Part shown: positions 26,266 to 35,929 of the stretch, piece by piece
Position numbering within the stretch: position 1 is the first letter of the stretch
How the letters are laid out: every line of letters begins with the position of its first letter
From: UBA6663 sp044226485
GTDB lineage: Bacteria; Chloroflexota; Anaerolineae; Anaerolineales; UBA6663
Direction: 5' to 3'
DNA length: 64,000 nucleotides
NCBI GenBank assembly: GCA_044226485.1
Contig: JBGAGY010000015.1
Location: forward strand, 62,001-126,000
Position numbers and translations under genes: made by a program
The notes under the pieces: generated by a model
Seen by the model: the letters and a program-made list of their open reading frames with translations, nothing else
Told to the model about the DNA's origin: nothing
Database searches by the model: none

Positions 26266-28662
26266 TCAGGCTTTCGGGAGCGGAGCCCGACACTCCAGGC
26301 GAGTGCCCTGGCCCGGGCTCGTGTGGATCTCGAGCGAGCCGTCGATCGCCGTCAGCCGCTCGTGCATCCCCAGCAACCCGAAGCGCTCATCCGTCGCCAA
26401 CTGTCCCAGTCGTTCGGGCAGCGCGAACCCGACGCCGTCGTCGTGAACCACGAGCAACAGATCACCCGGGGTTGCCTCGAGCAACACCGACACACGCGTG
26501 GCCCGGGAATGCTTCTGAATATTGGCCATTGCTTCGCGCAGCGCGCCGTAAAGCGTCGACGCGATCGGCTCGGGCACATCGATGTCATCGTTCGGAAGGA
26601 TGGCGAAGCGGACTTCCAGACCCGACGTGCGCATGAAGGTCCGGACCAGACCGCGCGCGGCGGCTCCCAAACCGACTTCGTCGAGCGCGGGCGGCCGCAG
26701 CTCCGATGAGATCTTGCGCACACTGGTGATCAGATCCGATATGTGCCGACGGGCGTCGCTCGCCTGGGGCACGTCGCGAATCGTCGCGAGCGAGAAGTTC
26801 AGGCCCACCAGGGGCTGGATGATGTGATCGTGCAACTCTCGGGAGACGCGGCGCCGTTCGTCATCGCGGGTCTGCAGCGCCGACCGCGACAGCTGTTCAA
26901 GCTCACTCGTGAACTCGGCGTTCTCGAGCGCCACGCCGATCTGATAGGACGCCAGCGCCAGAAGCTCGAGCTCGGCAGTGGCGAATGTGGTCGATCGCGA
27001 GCCGATGAGCAACACGGCCTTGAGATGGCCGTGCGAACGGATCGGCCACCACAAATCGAAGGCCTGGGTGGTCACCCAGGCGCGCTCGCTTTCGGCGACG
27101 TCGACTGATTCGAGCGCCAGGCGCAATTCTCTTCGCCGGACCGGCCGATCGGACGCGCTGAGGCGTTCCGTCAACGGCCATCCTTCTTTGAGTTCACGAG
27201 GGAGCGTGGCCGTCACGCCAGCTGGGTCGTGCACCGCCAGCCTGAACGATTCTGCGCGCGGCGCTCGGTACAGCAACCCGAAGGGCGTCACGTCGAGCGC
27301 CGACGAAAACTGGCTGCAGACGGCGGTCGCCCAGGTCGCGACGTCGGACGTTCCTGATAGGGTCTGGTCGACTCGCAACAGTGTCGTGCGGAACTCAGTC
27401 CACGGTCTGTCGAAGATCCCATCAATCATGCGCTGGATCCGAAGGCGAACGGGCTCGAACAGCACGATCAGCGCCGCCGTGAGTGCGAGCAGGCTTGTGA
27501 CAAACGCTGATGGACTCAGGCTGAAGTTCGTGGCCAGCAATATCGCCAGGGGCACGATCAGCACGCCGATCAGGATCGCAATTGCGATGAGATACCCGAG
27601 GGCCTGACTGACGGTTCCCTCATAGCTGATCAACCGGTAGCGCAGGATTGCATACGTATAACCAAGCGGCACCAGGATCATGAAAGCGAACGAGACAGAC
27701 ACCGGCAGACGATCATACGGGAGCCTTATCGCGGTGGGGAGAAGGGTCAGAAACAGCCCGGGCAGAAAACCCAACACGGCAGTCAGGATGATCAATCGGG
27801 CTTGAAAGGCTGCTTTCGCCCCGCTTCGCTGGAATAGGGCCAGAACCAGAATGACGATCACGACCGCCAGACAAAACGCCAGCCAGGCGTAAGACCACAC
27901 CAGGGCCGGGAGGAAGCCGGCGAGGTCGGATGTCAACGCCGCCACGCTGCTCGCCACCAGGGCAACAAGGTAAAGAACGGCGATCCCAAGACGCAGCGCC
28001 GGCCAGCGAGGCCAGGCTCGCGGAAACCGGACATGAAGGTCGATCGCGACGGCGCCGAGCGCCGGCCCGAAGACCAGCAGCAATCGGCCGCCGAGCTCCG
28101 GCAGAGCTATCGACACCGTGCCAGAGGCGATGTAGAACACGATCAATTGGCAGAATGCGAAGTAGAGATACGCGGCAATCCTCTCCATGCCGACTCGGAT
28201 AGATAGAGCAATGACGATCAGACCGCTCGCCCAGAACGCCAGGCTCACCAACAGGGGCGCCAGGTGGTCCACCAGCACTTCGACGTCGAGGGATGTTTCA
28301 AGGGTGATCGTCTCGGTGCGCACGTGCCCGTCCGCAGAGCGGAGCGTGAGGACCCAGACATCGCCCACGTCGGACAGGCCGACGCTGTATGAATACGGCG
28401 CATTGGGGTCGCCGTTGATCGCCAGTAATTGCTCGCCAGGGACGAGCTTCGCCGCCGCCTGACTGTTGGGATCCACATCGGACACACGGAAAACTGGGGG
28501 GGTATATGTCCAGCTGAACCCCCGGTAAGGCATGCGGATCATCCAGTACCCGGCCCAGACGAGGCTCAACAGCGAAAGGACCGATACCAGAGTCGTGAGG
28601 AAGCGACCAACCTGCGTCAGCCTGTTCGGAGCGACGGTGGATTGCTTGAGAAAGATGGACAC
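26266..28662 (-). CDS. ComP-like membrane sensor histidine kinase (copy B)
   Basis: 798 aa, starting at GTG 28662 with TATACT 12 nt upstream. Same architecture as copy A: TM1, external PDZ-like loop (VFRVSDVDPNSQAAAKLVPGEQLLAINGDPNAPYS), multi-helix membrane block, GAF-like region, RDDERRRVSRELHDHIIQPLVGLNF with the phospho-acceptor histidine, and HATPase motifs (EAMANIQKHSRAT, DDGVGF, GLLGMHERL). The cytoplasmic halves are far more alike than the external loops, so the two copies probably read different signals into related output. The nearest NarL-type regulator is about 4 kb away at 32377-33039 and has its own kinase. Confidence 0.92.
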   Translation of the reverse strand: MSIFLKQSTVAPNRLTQVGRFLTTLVSVLSLLSLVWAGYWMIRMPYRGFSWTYTPPVFRVSDVDPNSQAAAKLVPGEQLLAINGDPNAPYSYSVGLSDVGDVWVLTLRSADGHVRTETITLETSLDVEVLVDHLAPLLVSLAFWASGLIVIALSIRVGMERIAAYLYFAFCQLIVFYIASGTVSIALPELGGRLLLVFGPALGAVAIDLHVRFPRAWPRWPALRLGIAVLYLVALVASSVAALTSDLAGFLPALVWSYAWLAFCLAVVIVILVLALFQRSGAKAAFQARLIILTAVLGFLPGLFLTLLPTAIRLPYDRLPVSVSFAFMILVPLGYTYAILRYRLISYEGTVSQALGYLIAIAILIGVLIVPLAILLATNFSLSPSAFVTSLLALTAALIVLFEPVRLRIQRMIDGIFDRPWTEFRTTLLRVDQTLSGTSDVATWATAVCSQFSSALDVTPFGLLYRAPRAESFRLAVHDPAGVTATLPRELKEGWPLTERLSASDRPVRRRELRLALESVDVAESERAWVTTQAFDLWWPIRSHGHLKAVLLIGSRSTTFATAELELLALASYQIGVALENAEFTSELEQLSRSALQTRDDERRRVSRELHDHIIQPLVGLNFSLATIRDVPQASDARRHISDLITSVRKISSELRPPALDEVGLGAAARGLVRTFMRTSGLEVRFAILPNDDIDVPEPIASTLYGALREAMANIQKHSRATRVSVLLEATPGDLLLVVHDDGVGFALPERLGQLATDERFGLLGMHERLTAIDGSLEIHTSPGQGTRLECRAPLPKA

Positions 28663-28674
28663 GGCGTTGCGCGA

Positions 28675-28697
28675 AGTATACAGTCGCGTGCGATAAT
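28675..28697. promoter_or_regulatory. Facing -10 boxes of kinase B and the enolase-superfamily gene
   Basis: Minus-strand TATACT (28675-28680) drives kinase B. Plus-strand extended TGC GATAAT (-10 at 28692-28697) ends 6 nt before the ATG at 28704. Only 11 bp separate the two boxes, so RNA polymerase cannot occupy both. Confidence 0.5.
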
Positions 28698-28703
28698 GCC
28701 GCC

Positions 28704-29819
28704 ATGCGCCTCGACTCCCTCACCCTCCACCACGTCAAAATGCCGCTGCGGTCGCCGTTCCAGACCTCGCGCTGGATCGAGCTCGATCGCGAATGCCTGA
28801 TCGTCGAAGCCCGGGCCGACGGCCTGATCGGCTGGGGCGAGTGCGTGGCCGGCTCGATCCCGAACTACTCTTACGAATCGACCAAGACCGCCTGGCACAT
28901 CCTGTCGGATTTCCTGATCCCGATGGTGCTCGAGGCCGACCTGGCCGACGTGCCTGCCTATCACGCCCTGATCGAGCCGATCAGCGGCCACCCGATGGCG
29001 CGAGCCGGGCTCGAACTGGCCTTGTGGGATCTGTTCGCTCAGCGCGCCGGGCAGTCCCTGCGCGACCATTGGGGCGGAACGGCCGATCGCGTGCGGGTCG
29101 GCGTCTCGGTCGGCATCCAGGCCACACCCGAGAAGCTGCTCGACACCGTCAATGCCTATCTGGCGGATGGCTACCGTCGCATCAAGCTGAAGATCAAACC
29201 CGGCCGCGACGTCAGCGAGGTCGGCATCATCCGCCGCCACCACCCCGACCTGCTCCTGCAGGGCGACGGCAACTCGGTCTACCGCATCGGCGACGCCGAA
29301 CACCTCAAGGAGCTCGACGGGTTCGGCCTGCTGTTGCTCGAGCAGCCGCTCGGCATGGACGACATCGTCGATCACGCGAAGCTGCAACCACAGCTGAAGA
29401 CGCCGCTCTGCCTCGACGAGAGCATCCACACCGTTGATCACGCGCGTTGGGCGCTCGAGCTCAAGGCCTGCAAGATCATCAACATCAAGCCGGGTCGCGT
29501 CGGTGGCTACTACATCGGCAAGCAGATCCACGACCTGTGCCACGCCAACGGCATGCCGGTGTGGATGGGCGGCATGCTCGAGACCGGCGTCGGCAGGGCC
29601 GCCAACCTGGCACTGGCCGCCCTGCCCGGCTTCAGTCTGCCGGGCGACACCTCGGCCTCGTCGCGCTACTACGAACGCGACATCATCACCGAACCTTTCA
29701 CACTCAACACCGAAGACAGCACGCTGACCGTGCCGACCGCTCCCGGCCTCGGCGTGACCGTCGACCGTGAGGCCCTCAAGTCGTTCACTGTCGCCTCGCA
29801 GACCTTTACGCGGGTGTGA
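28704..29819 (+). CDS. menC: o-Succinylbenzoate synthase / N-acylamino-acid racemase-like enolase-superfamily enzyme
   Basis: 371 aa. The N-terminal capping domain begins MRLDSLTLHHVKMPLRSPFQTS, which is typical of the OSBS/NSAR subgroup. The barrel carries the expected residues: KxK in RRIKLKIKPG (about residue 162), metal ligands in LQGDGNSVYR, LLLEQPL and LCLDESIHT, and the second lysine in INIKPGRVGG. Two activities occur in this subgroup: menaquinone synthesis (MenC) or N-acyl/N-succinylamino acid racemisation. No men genes are nearby and arginase follows, so racemase activity is a real alternative. Leaderless start after GATAAT. Confidence 0.85.
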   Translation: MRLDSLTLHHVKMPLRSPFQTSRWIELDRECLIVEARADGLIGWGECVAGSIPNYSYESTKTAWHILSDFLIPMVLEADLADVPAYHALIEPISGHPMARAGLELALWDLFAQRAGQSLRDHWGGTADRVRVGVSVGIQATPEKLLDTVNAYLADGYRRIKLKIKPGRDVSEVGIIRRHHPDLLLQGDGNSVYRIGDAEHLKELDGFGLLLLEQPLGMDDIVDHAKLQPQLKTPLCLDESIHTVDHARWALELKACKIINIKPGRVGGYYIGKQIHDLCHANGMPVWMGGMLETGVGRAANLALAALPGFSLPGDTSASSRYYERDIITEPFTLNTEDSTLTVPTAPGLGVTVDREALKSFTVASQTFTRV

Positions 29820-29839
29820 TGGGCCGATCGGATTACAGC

Positions 29840-29933
29840 TGAGCCGCGGATCACACTGAGTTCGCGGAACGTGGGTGGTTCTCGTGGAAGGTCCGGCTGG
29901 AACTTCCGCGAAGGCTGCGCGATCCGCGGCTCA
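29840..29933. repeat. Inverted repeat before the arginase gene
   Basis: TGAGCCGCGGATC (29840-29852) and its exact inverse (29921-29933) flank a partly self-complementary interior (CGCGGAAC / TTCCGCG). Confidence 0.6.
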
Positions 29934-29958
29934 AGATCCTGCCTTCCGGAGGACCGCG

Positions 29959-30861
29959 ATGTCCAGGACCCTGAGATTGTTCGGCGTGCCGATGGATCTG
30001 GGACAGCGTCGACGCGGCGTCGACATGGGCCCGAGTGCGATCCGCTATGCTGGCCTGACACCTGCCCTCCAGGCGCTTGGCCACACCGTGATCGACGCAG
30101 GCAACATCGCCGTCCCGCTGCCCGAGCAGGAACCGGCCGAGCCCGAAGCCCTGCGGGCCCGACACCTTCCGAGCATCGCCAGGGTGTGCAACGCGATCTA
30201 CGATGCAGCTCACTGGTGCGACGACAACGGCGAGATCCCGATCTTCCTGGGAGGCGATCACTCGCTCAGCATCGGCACTGTGTCGGCCGTGACGTGCGAA
30301 CCCGGCCAGGTCGGCGTGCTCTGGGTGGATGCGCACGGCGACTTCAACACACCCGAGACCACTCCCTCTGGAAACGTGCACGGCATGGCGCTGGCGGCGT
30401 TGTGCGGCCTCGGCGCGCCCGAACTGACCGGCATCGGCGGTCCGCTGCCCAAGCTCAAGCCCGAGCATGCCATCGTCGTCGGCGCCCGCGACATCGACGC
30501 CGGCGAGCGGCGCCTGTTGCGCGAGCAAGACGTGCGCGTGTTCACCATGCGCGAGGTCGACGAGTCAGGGATCGCCATCGTGGCCCGGCAGATCCTCGAG
30601 CGGTTCGAAGGCCTGAGCCGCATCCACGTCAGCCTCGACATGGATGCGCTCGACCCAGGCCAGGCGCCGGGCGTCGGCACGCCGGTGCCCGGCGGCCTCA
30701 CTTACCGCGAGGCGCACACGTTGATGGAGATCCTGGCCGACACGGGCAAGGTCGGCTCGCTCGATGTCGTCGAAGTCAACCCGATCCTCGACGAGCGCAA
30801 TCGCACCGCGCGCCTGGCGGTCGAACTGGCCGCGAGCCTGTTCGGGCAACGGATCCTGTAA
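29959..30861 (+). CDS. rocF: Arginase
   Basis: 300 aa from the ATG at 29959, which has a GGAGG ribosome-binding site 8 nt upstream; earlier in-frame codons lie in the repeat. It hydrolyses arginine to ornithine and urea using two Mn ions. Ureohydrolase motifs are intact: GGDHSLSIGT, VLWVDAHGDFNTPETTPSGNVHGMALA (arginase SGNxHGM), and SLDMDALDPGQAPGVGTPVPGG. The GVPMDLGQRRRGVDMGPSAIRYAGL start is typical of true arginases rather than agmatinases. No urease or ornithine genes are in the window. Confidence 0.95.
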   Translation: MSRTLRLFGVPMDLGQRRRGVDMGPSAIRYAGLTPALQALGHTVIDAGNIAVPLPEQEPAEPEALRARHLPSIARVCNAIYDAAHWCDDNGEIPIFLGGDHSLSIGTVSAVTCEPGQVGVLWVDAHGDFNTPETTPSGNVHGMALAALCGLGAPELTGIGGPLPKLKPEHAIVVGARDIDAGERRLLREQDVRVFTMREVDESGIAIVARQILERFEGLSRIHVSLDMDALDPGQAPGVGTPVPGGLTYREAHTLMEILADTGKVGSLDVVEVNPILDERNRTARLAVELAASLFGQRIL

Positions 30862-31175
30862 GGACGGCAGTCGGCAGACCGTCGACCGCAGACAGCCAAC
30901 CTGACGCCCACGGCGCTGCGTGTGCCCCTCGATATCTGTGATGCACGCGTTGGCTGGCAAAGCTGGTTGGGCGCGCAAGGCGCGAAGTTCGGGTGTGTCT
31001 GCCAGCGTCACGCGCTGCCAGTGAGTGCCCACGCTCAGCGTGACGAACGACGAAGGACGAGTGACGAAAGTTGAACGGCCGTTCAACCTTCGTCACTCGT
31101 CCTTCGTCGTTCGTCTGAAAGCCAGACGTGTCGCTCGATCCGCGGTCTACGGTCCGTCGTCCGCGGTCTTCTTCC
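30862..31175. other. 314-bp intergenic region built of nested inverted repeats
   Basis: No gene is supported. Outer GACGGCAGTCGGCAGACCGTCGACCGC-type units (30866-30895) are mirrored by CCGCGGTCTACGGTCCGTCG units (31138-31168). The 34-bp palindrome at 31043-31114 lies inside. It separates convergent arginase and lipoprotein genes. Confidence 0.6.
31043..31114. repeat. 34-bp palindrome, one mismatch, between convergent genes
   Basis: Arms 31043-31076 and 31081-31114 match at 33 of 34 positions around the loop GGCC. The core (ACGAAGGACGAGTGACGAA) and arm length are the same as for the 23031-23102 element. Confidence 0.9.
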
Positions 31176-31748
31176 TCACCTGTCGCTGACGACGAGGATG
31201 ACCGTGGTGGTCGAGTCGTCGAGTGACGAGATCGTGAAGATCGCCTCGCGCCCCGTCCGCGAATAGGTCAGGATCGCCCCGGTGTCGCTGAGCGACAGAT
31301 CGCTCTCGAGCGTCCAGCCGTTGTTCGGCATCTCGTCTTTGTAGTATTTGACGACGTCGGCGTACGGCTGCTTGATATTGTAGGTGCCGCCGTATTGAGT
31401 GAAGACGGCGCCGTTCGTGTCGACGGTGTCCGGGAAGGGGATGTCGCTCGGGCGCTCCCCGACCTCGACGGAGGTCACCACGGCCTGCGCGGTCTCCACG
31501 ATCCCCGAGTCGGCGATGTCTGTGGCGGCCGCCTGCACGGTTTCGAGGGCGCCCGGCCCGATATCGGTGGCGACAGCCTGGGCGGTGCCGGCCAGATCGC
31601 CCAGCTCACCGGCCTGGGTGGCCACGGCCTGACCGGTCTGAACGGCCGGGTTGGCGTTGATGGCCTCGCCGATGCTGCCACACGCCAGAGTGCTCAGCAT
31701 CAACCCGATCATGGCTGCCACGAGATGTTGGCGTCTCATCGCTAGCAT
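31176..31748 (-). CDS. Putative lipoprotein, paralogue 1
   Basis: 190 aa. A lipoprotein signal ends in the lipobox LSTLACGS (cysteine at about residue 23). A long A/T/Q-rich helical stretch (AVQTGQAVATQAGELGDLAGTAQAVATD...) follows. The C-terminal domain (about 100-190) contains YADVVKYYKDEMPNNGWTLESD, the same pattern as in the adjacent lipoprotein. No enzyme motif; function unknown. It is the second gene of a pair, about 40 bp downstream of its paralogue. Confidence 0.75.
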   Translation of the reverse strand: MLAMRRQHLVAAMIGLMLSTLACGSIGEAINANPAVQTGQAVATQAGELGDLAGTAQAVATDIGPGALETVQAAATDIADSGIVETAQAVVTSVEVGERPSDIPFPDTVDTNGAVFTQYGGTYNIKQPYADVVKYYKDEMPNNGWTLESDLSLSDTGAILTYSRTGREAIFTISSLDDSTTTVILVVSDR

Positions 31749-31789
31749 GTTGCCTCCTTGCTCCCGTTGAATAGACCGGGACCTCGCCG

Positions 31790-32326
31790 TCAGGGCGAGA
31801 CGATCACCTGCAAAGACGTCATCTTGTCGGTGCTGGAATAGCTTACCGTCACGACGATGTGCCGACCATCCTTGGAATAGTAGAGCACTGCGGCATCGGT
31901 CGTCTCGACGGCGATGCCCGAGTCGTCAGTCGACCAGCCGGCCGATTCGAGCGCGTCCTTGTAGTACTTCAGCACATCATCGTAAGACGCGTCGCCCGTC
32001 TGGAACGACAGGGTCGTGGCGTCGCAATACGTGAACGTGGTCGACACATCCATCACGGGCACATCGGCGGGGCCTTCTTTGCATAGATCGGTGCCCGTAT
32101 CGCCGACCTGCGGCTCGGTGGGAACCTCAGCCGGTTCGGTGGCGGTGTCGCCAGGTTCTTCGGTCGACTCCGGGGCGGCCGTGGGTTCCACGACGTCGAT
32201 CTGGCCGATGTCGGTAGGGGCCGGCGGGAAGTCGTTCGGCTTTGGGTTGAGGGTGGCGCAGGCCAGGCTGGCGGAGACCAGCGCGGCCAGTGCCCACATC
32301 AGCGACAACGGACGGCGGCGGGACAT
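31790..32326 (-). CDS. Putative lipoprotein, paralogue 2
   Basis: 178 aa. Signal with lipobox SASLACAT (cysteine at about residue 23), an acidic T/E/P-rich linker (about 30-85), and a C-terminal domain with YDDVLKYYKDALESAGWSTDDS, homologous to paralogue 1. Probably surface-anchored on the outside of the cytoplasmic membrane. Ligand unknown. It lies 50 bp after the response-regulator gene on the same strand and could belong to its transcript. Confidence 0.75.
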   Translation of the reverse strand: MSRRRPLSLMWALAALVSASLACATLNPKPNDFPPAPTDIGQIDVVEPTAAPESTEEPGDTATEPAEVPTEPQVGDTGTDLCKEGPADVPVMDVSTTFTYCDATTLSFQTGDASYDDVLKYYKDALESAGWSTDDSGIAVETTDAAVLYYSKDGRHIVVTVSYSSTDKMTSLQVIVSP

Positions 32327-32376
32327 GGCAGGATCCTCCTGAACTCGATTGAGTGTGACGACGAAAATGGGGTAAA

Positions 32377-33039
32377 TCAGGCGCGGTTGGTGCCGAGGCC
32401 GGCGGCCCTGGCGCGCGCGATGGCTTCGTTGCGATCGACGGCGTGGAGTTTCGAGAGCACGTTCGAGACGTGGTTGCGCGCGGTCTTCAGGCTGCAGCCC
32501 AGTCGATCGGCCAGTTCCTGGTTGTTGAGGCCGTCCGCGATCAGGGCGAGCACTTCACGTTCGCGTTCGGTGAGCTCGGGGAAGGAAAGCCGCGACGCGC
32601 TCGGCGTGACGTCGGCGAGATACGTCAGCAGACGGCGCGCGATGGACGGGCTGAACAAGGCCTCGCCGTGCGCAACCGACCGGATCGAGCGCAGCAGCAC
32701 ATCTTCATCGGCATCTTTGAGGATGTAGCCGCGGGCGCCAGCCCGCATGGCCGCCAGCACCGAGTCGGTGTCCTCGAACATCGTTACGACGATGATGCCC
32801 ACGTTCGGCAGCACATCGACGATCCGGCGCGTGGCCTCGACACCGTTGAGGCCCGGCATCTGCAGATCCATCAGGATCACATCGGGCTTGACTTCGGCCG
32901 CCAGGCTGATGGCCTCTTCGCCGTTCACGGCCTCACCGACGACTTCGAAATCGTGTACCGAGTTGAGCAAAGAACGGACGCCGTCCCTGAAGAACTTGTG
33001 ATCATCGGCCAGCAGGATGCGGATCACGGGGTTTGTCAT
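32377..33039 (-). CDS. NarL/FixJ-family response regulator
   Basis: 220 aa. The receiver domain (about 1-125) has ILLADDHKFFRDGV (acidic pocket), the phospho-acceptor aspartate in DVILMDLQMPGLNGVE, and a switch threonine and lysine (VVTMFEDTDS; YILKDAD). The LuxR-type helix-turn-helix is at the C-terminus: LTEREREVLALIADGLNNQELADRLGCSLKTARNHVSNVLSKL. It lies 47 bp downstream of its likely partner kinase. The pair diverges from the WXG100 operon, making that operon a candidate target. Confidence 0.95.
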   Translation of the reverse strand: MTNPVIRILLADDHKFFRDGVRSLLNSVHDFEVVGEAVNGEEAISLAAEVKPDVILMDLQMPGLNGVEATRRIVDVLPNVGIIVVTMFEDTDSVLAAMRAGARGYILKDADEDVLLRSIRSVAHGEALFSPSIARRLLTYLADVTPSASRLSFPELTEREREVLALIADGLNNQELADRLGCSLKTARNHVSNVLSKLHAVDRNEAIARARAAGLGTNRA

Positions 33040-33086
33040 CAGTCTCTCTCCTCGTCCAGGTCCGGCCCGTTCATCATACGCCTGGG

Positions 33087-34336
<1,250 letters not shown>

Positions 34337-34343
<7 letters not shown>

Positions 34344-34366
34344 CGGGACGGAGCCGCCCCTATAGT
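34337..34366 (+). promoter_or_regulatory. Sigma70 promoter of the WXG100 operon
   Basis: ATGACA (34337-34342), 18-bp spacer, TATAGT (34361-34366). The leader is about 40 nt and includes AAAGGAG before the ATG at 34414. Unlike the leaderless housekeeping genes here, it uses a normal ribosome-binding site. Confidence 0.6.
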
Positions 34367-34413
34367 GACCTCAAGAACGAACACAGAAGAGAGCAGCTTG
34401 AAAGGAGCCTAAC

Positions 34414-34731
34414 ATGGCGCACGACCGAGTTCGCGGTAATCACGACGAGTTGAAGCAGATTTCGAGCATGTTTGCGCAGGAAGCCGAGAACACCCAGAAG
34501 TCCCTCCAGGACCTCAAGAGCCGGATGGAGACCCTCAAGGGCGGCGACTGGATCGGCAAGGGCGCGAAGGCCTTCTACAACGAGATGGACAGCGCCGTGA
34601 TGCCCGCGATGTCCCGCCTGAACAAGGCCTTGCAGCAAGGCTCTAAGGTGACCAAGGACGTGGCCAACAAGCTACGCGAGGCCGAACAAGGCGCCTCGTC
34701 GTGCCTGAATGGCTCGAACCTCAGGATCTAA
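34414..34731 (+). CDS. WXG100-family secreted protein (ESAT-6-like) 1
   Basis: 105 aa. A helical hairpin substrate of type VII secretion with the turn motif GGDWIGKGAKAF (W46, G48), followed by YNEMD, which matches the YxxxD/E export pattern although it sits at the start of helix 2. The N-terminus VRGNHDELKQI is shared almost exactly with the N-termini of the two large fusion proteins at 35930 and 38444. So this is the stand-alone version of their export domain. AAAGGAG ribosome-binding site. First gene of the island. Confidence 0.92.
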   Translation: MAHDRVRGNHDELKQISSMFAQEAENTQKSLQDLKSRMETLKGGDWIGKGAKAFYNEMDSAVMPAMSRLNKALQQGSKVTKDVANKLREAEQGASSCLNGSNLRI

Positions 34732-34776
34732 TCACCGTTACTCACCCGCCCATTCCCACGTCTTTTGGAGGTCACC

Positions 34777-35076
34777 ATGTCAGGCATTGATGAGCGCATG
34801 AAGCACAGTTCCATGGATGCCATGGACCAGGCTTTCACCACCGCAGCCCAGCAGCTGCAGCAGACGCAGGAAGTCGTCAAGAAGATCTCGAGCATGGTCG
34901 CCAACGGCGCGCTCGATGGCGACGCCGGCGCTGCCCTCGAGGACGCTTTGAACCAGAAGCTGACCAAGGCGCTTCAGGTCCTCGAAAAGAAGATGAGCGA
35001 GTTGAAGAAGGACATCGACAAGGCCCAGCAGGCGAACCGCGAGGCGGAACGCCAGGCCCAGGGTCGGTTCCAGTAA
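34777..35076 (+). CDS. WXG100-like helical-hairpin protein 2 (no Trp in turn)
   Basis: 99 aa from the ATG at 34777 (TGGAGG ribosome-binding site). Nearly all helical and rich in Q, K and E. At the expected turn it reads NGALDGDAGAALEDAL, so WxG is replaced by LDG. Size, helical pattern and place in the cluster suggest a partner of a canonical WXG100 protein, as in EsxA/EsxB pairs. It is 45 bp downstream of WXG100 protein 1. Confidence 0.75.
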   Translation: MSGIDERMKHSSMDAMDQAFTTAAQQLQQTQEVVKKISSMVANGALDGDAGAALEDALNQKLTKALQVLEKKMSELKKDIDKAQQANREAERQAQGRFQ

Positions 35077-35104
35077 GGCCGACTGACGAACAGGAGCAAC
35101 GAAA

Positions 35105-35437
35105 ATGGCTATCAGCAACATTCTCTTCCAGTTTGTCCGCGCGGCCGTCCAGGAGCAGCAACAGCGCATCCAGCAGCAGCAGCAGGCGACCACGCAGGTC
35201 ATGGACACCATCAAGAGCTACGTCCCGATGGTCCAGGCTTCGTGGATCGGCGGTGACGCCGACGCCTTCGCGGCTGACGTCGCCCGCAAGATCATCCCGG
35301 CCATCACGCAATTGATCGCGGCCATGGCGGGCATCAACCTCAACCTGGTGAGCGCCACCGAGATCGTCGACAAGGCCGATGCCGAATGCAAGTCGATGGT
35401 CAACGACCTAGCCAGCACCTTCGATCAGATCATCTAA
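35105..35437 (+). CDS. WXG100-family protein 3
   Basis: 110 aa. Helix 1 contains a glutamine run (QEQQQRIQQQQQATTQ), then the turn QASWIGGDADAFAADV (W47) and a hydrophobic second helix (IITQLIAAMAGIN-like). Canonical WXG100 length and layout. An AGGAGC ribosome-binding site is close to the start. Probably secreted by the EccC-type system, and could pair with protein 4 that follows. Confidence 0.88.
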   Translation: MAISNILFQFVRAAVQEQQQRIQQQQQATTQVMDTIKSYVPMVQASWIGGDADAFAADVARKIIPAITQLIAAMAGINLNLVSATEIVDKADAECKSMVNDLASTFDQII

Positions 35438-35470
35438 GCGCACACCCGGTATTGAAGGAGGACTACGACC

Positions 35471-35785
35471 ATGGCACACGATGTTGTCCAAATGGACTAT
35501 GACGTGATGACGAACGTTTCGAAGGGCTTCGCGACCCAATCCAAGACTCTGCAGACGATCTCCAAGGTCCTGCAGGGCGTGATCCAGGTCCTGCGCGCGA
35601 TGGCCTTCCTGAGCGGCGGCACCTCGGCCGCGCTGGCCCAGTACTACCAGGTGATCAAGGACAAGATCGACATCCTGTCCAAGATCTGCGACGAGTTCTC
35701 GCAAGACCTCGCCAAGGCCGTCACCGATCACAAGAACGGCGACATCAAGGGCAAGAGCTACTTCGGCGAAGGCGTCCGGGGCTGA
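35471..35785 (+). CDS. WXG100-like helical protein 4
   Basis: 104 aa, helical, with a central turn FLSGGTSAALAQYYQ in place of WxG. The first helix begins VQMDYDVMTNVSKGFATQSKTLQTISKVLQGVIQ. The AAGGAGG ribosome-binding site is strong. Length and position (fourth of four tandem small genes) support a WXG100-superfamily assignment, but the signature tryptophan is absent. It is followed by a hairpin (35874-35910) before the first large effector gene. Confidence 0.7.
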   Translation: MAHDVVQMDYDVMTNVSKGFATQSKTLQTISKVLQGVIQVLRAMAFLSGGTSAALAQYYQVIKDKIDILSKICDEFSQDLAKAVTDHKNGDIKGKSYFGEGVRG

Positions 35786-35873
35786 TCCCCACGCTCGCTG
35801 GCGCGAGGGCGTGCGCGCCGCACGAACACGCAGGTCGCAGCACTCTGCGATGACGCGACAGCGCACGCGACAT

Positions 35874-35910
35874 GAGGCGCGCTTCTCGAGAACACCCGGG
35901 AGCGCGCCTC
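35874..35910 (+). terminator. Hairpin between the small WXG100 genes and the first effector
   Basis: GAGGCGCGCT (35874-35883) pairs perfectly with AGCGCGCCTC (35901-35910) around a 17-nt loop. The tail GTGTTGTGAG is not U-rich, so this may attenuate transcription or stabilise the upstream message rather than terminate fully. Confidence 0.45.
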
Positions 35911-35929
35911 GTGTTGTGAGGAGACCGTC

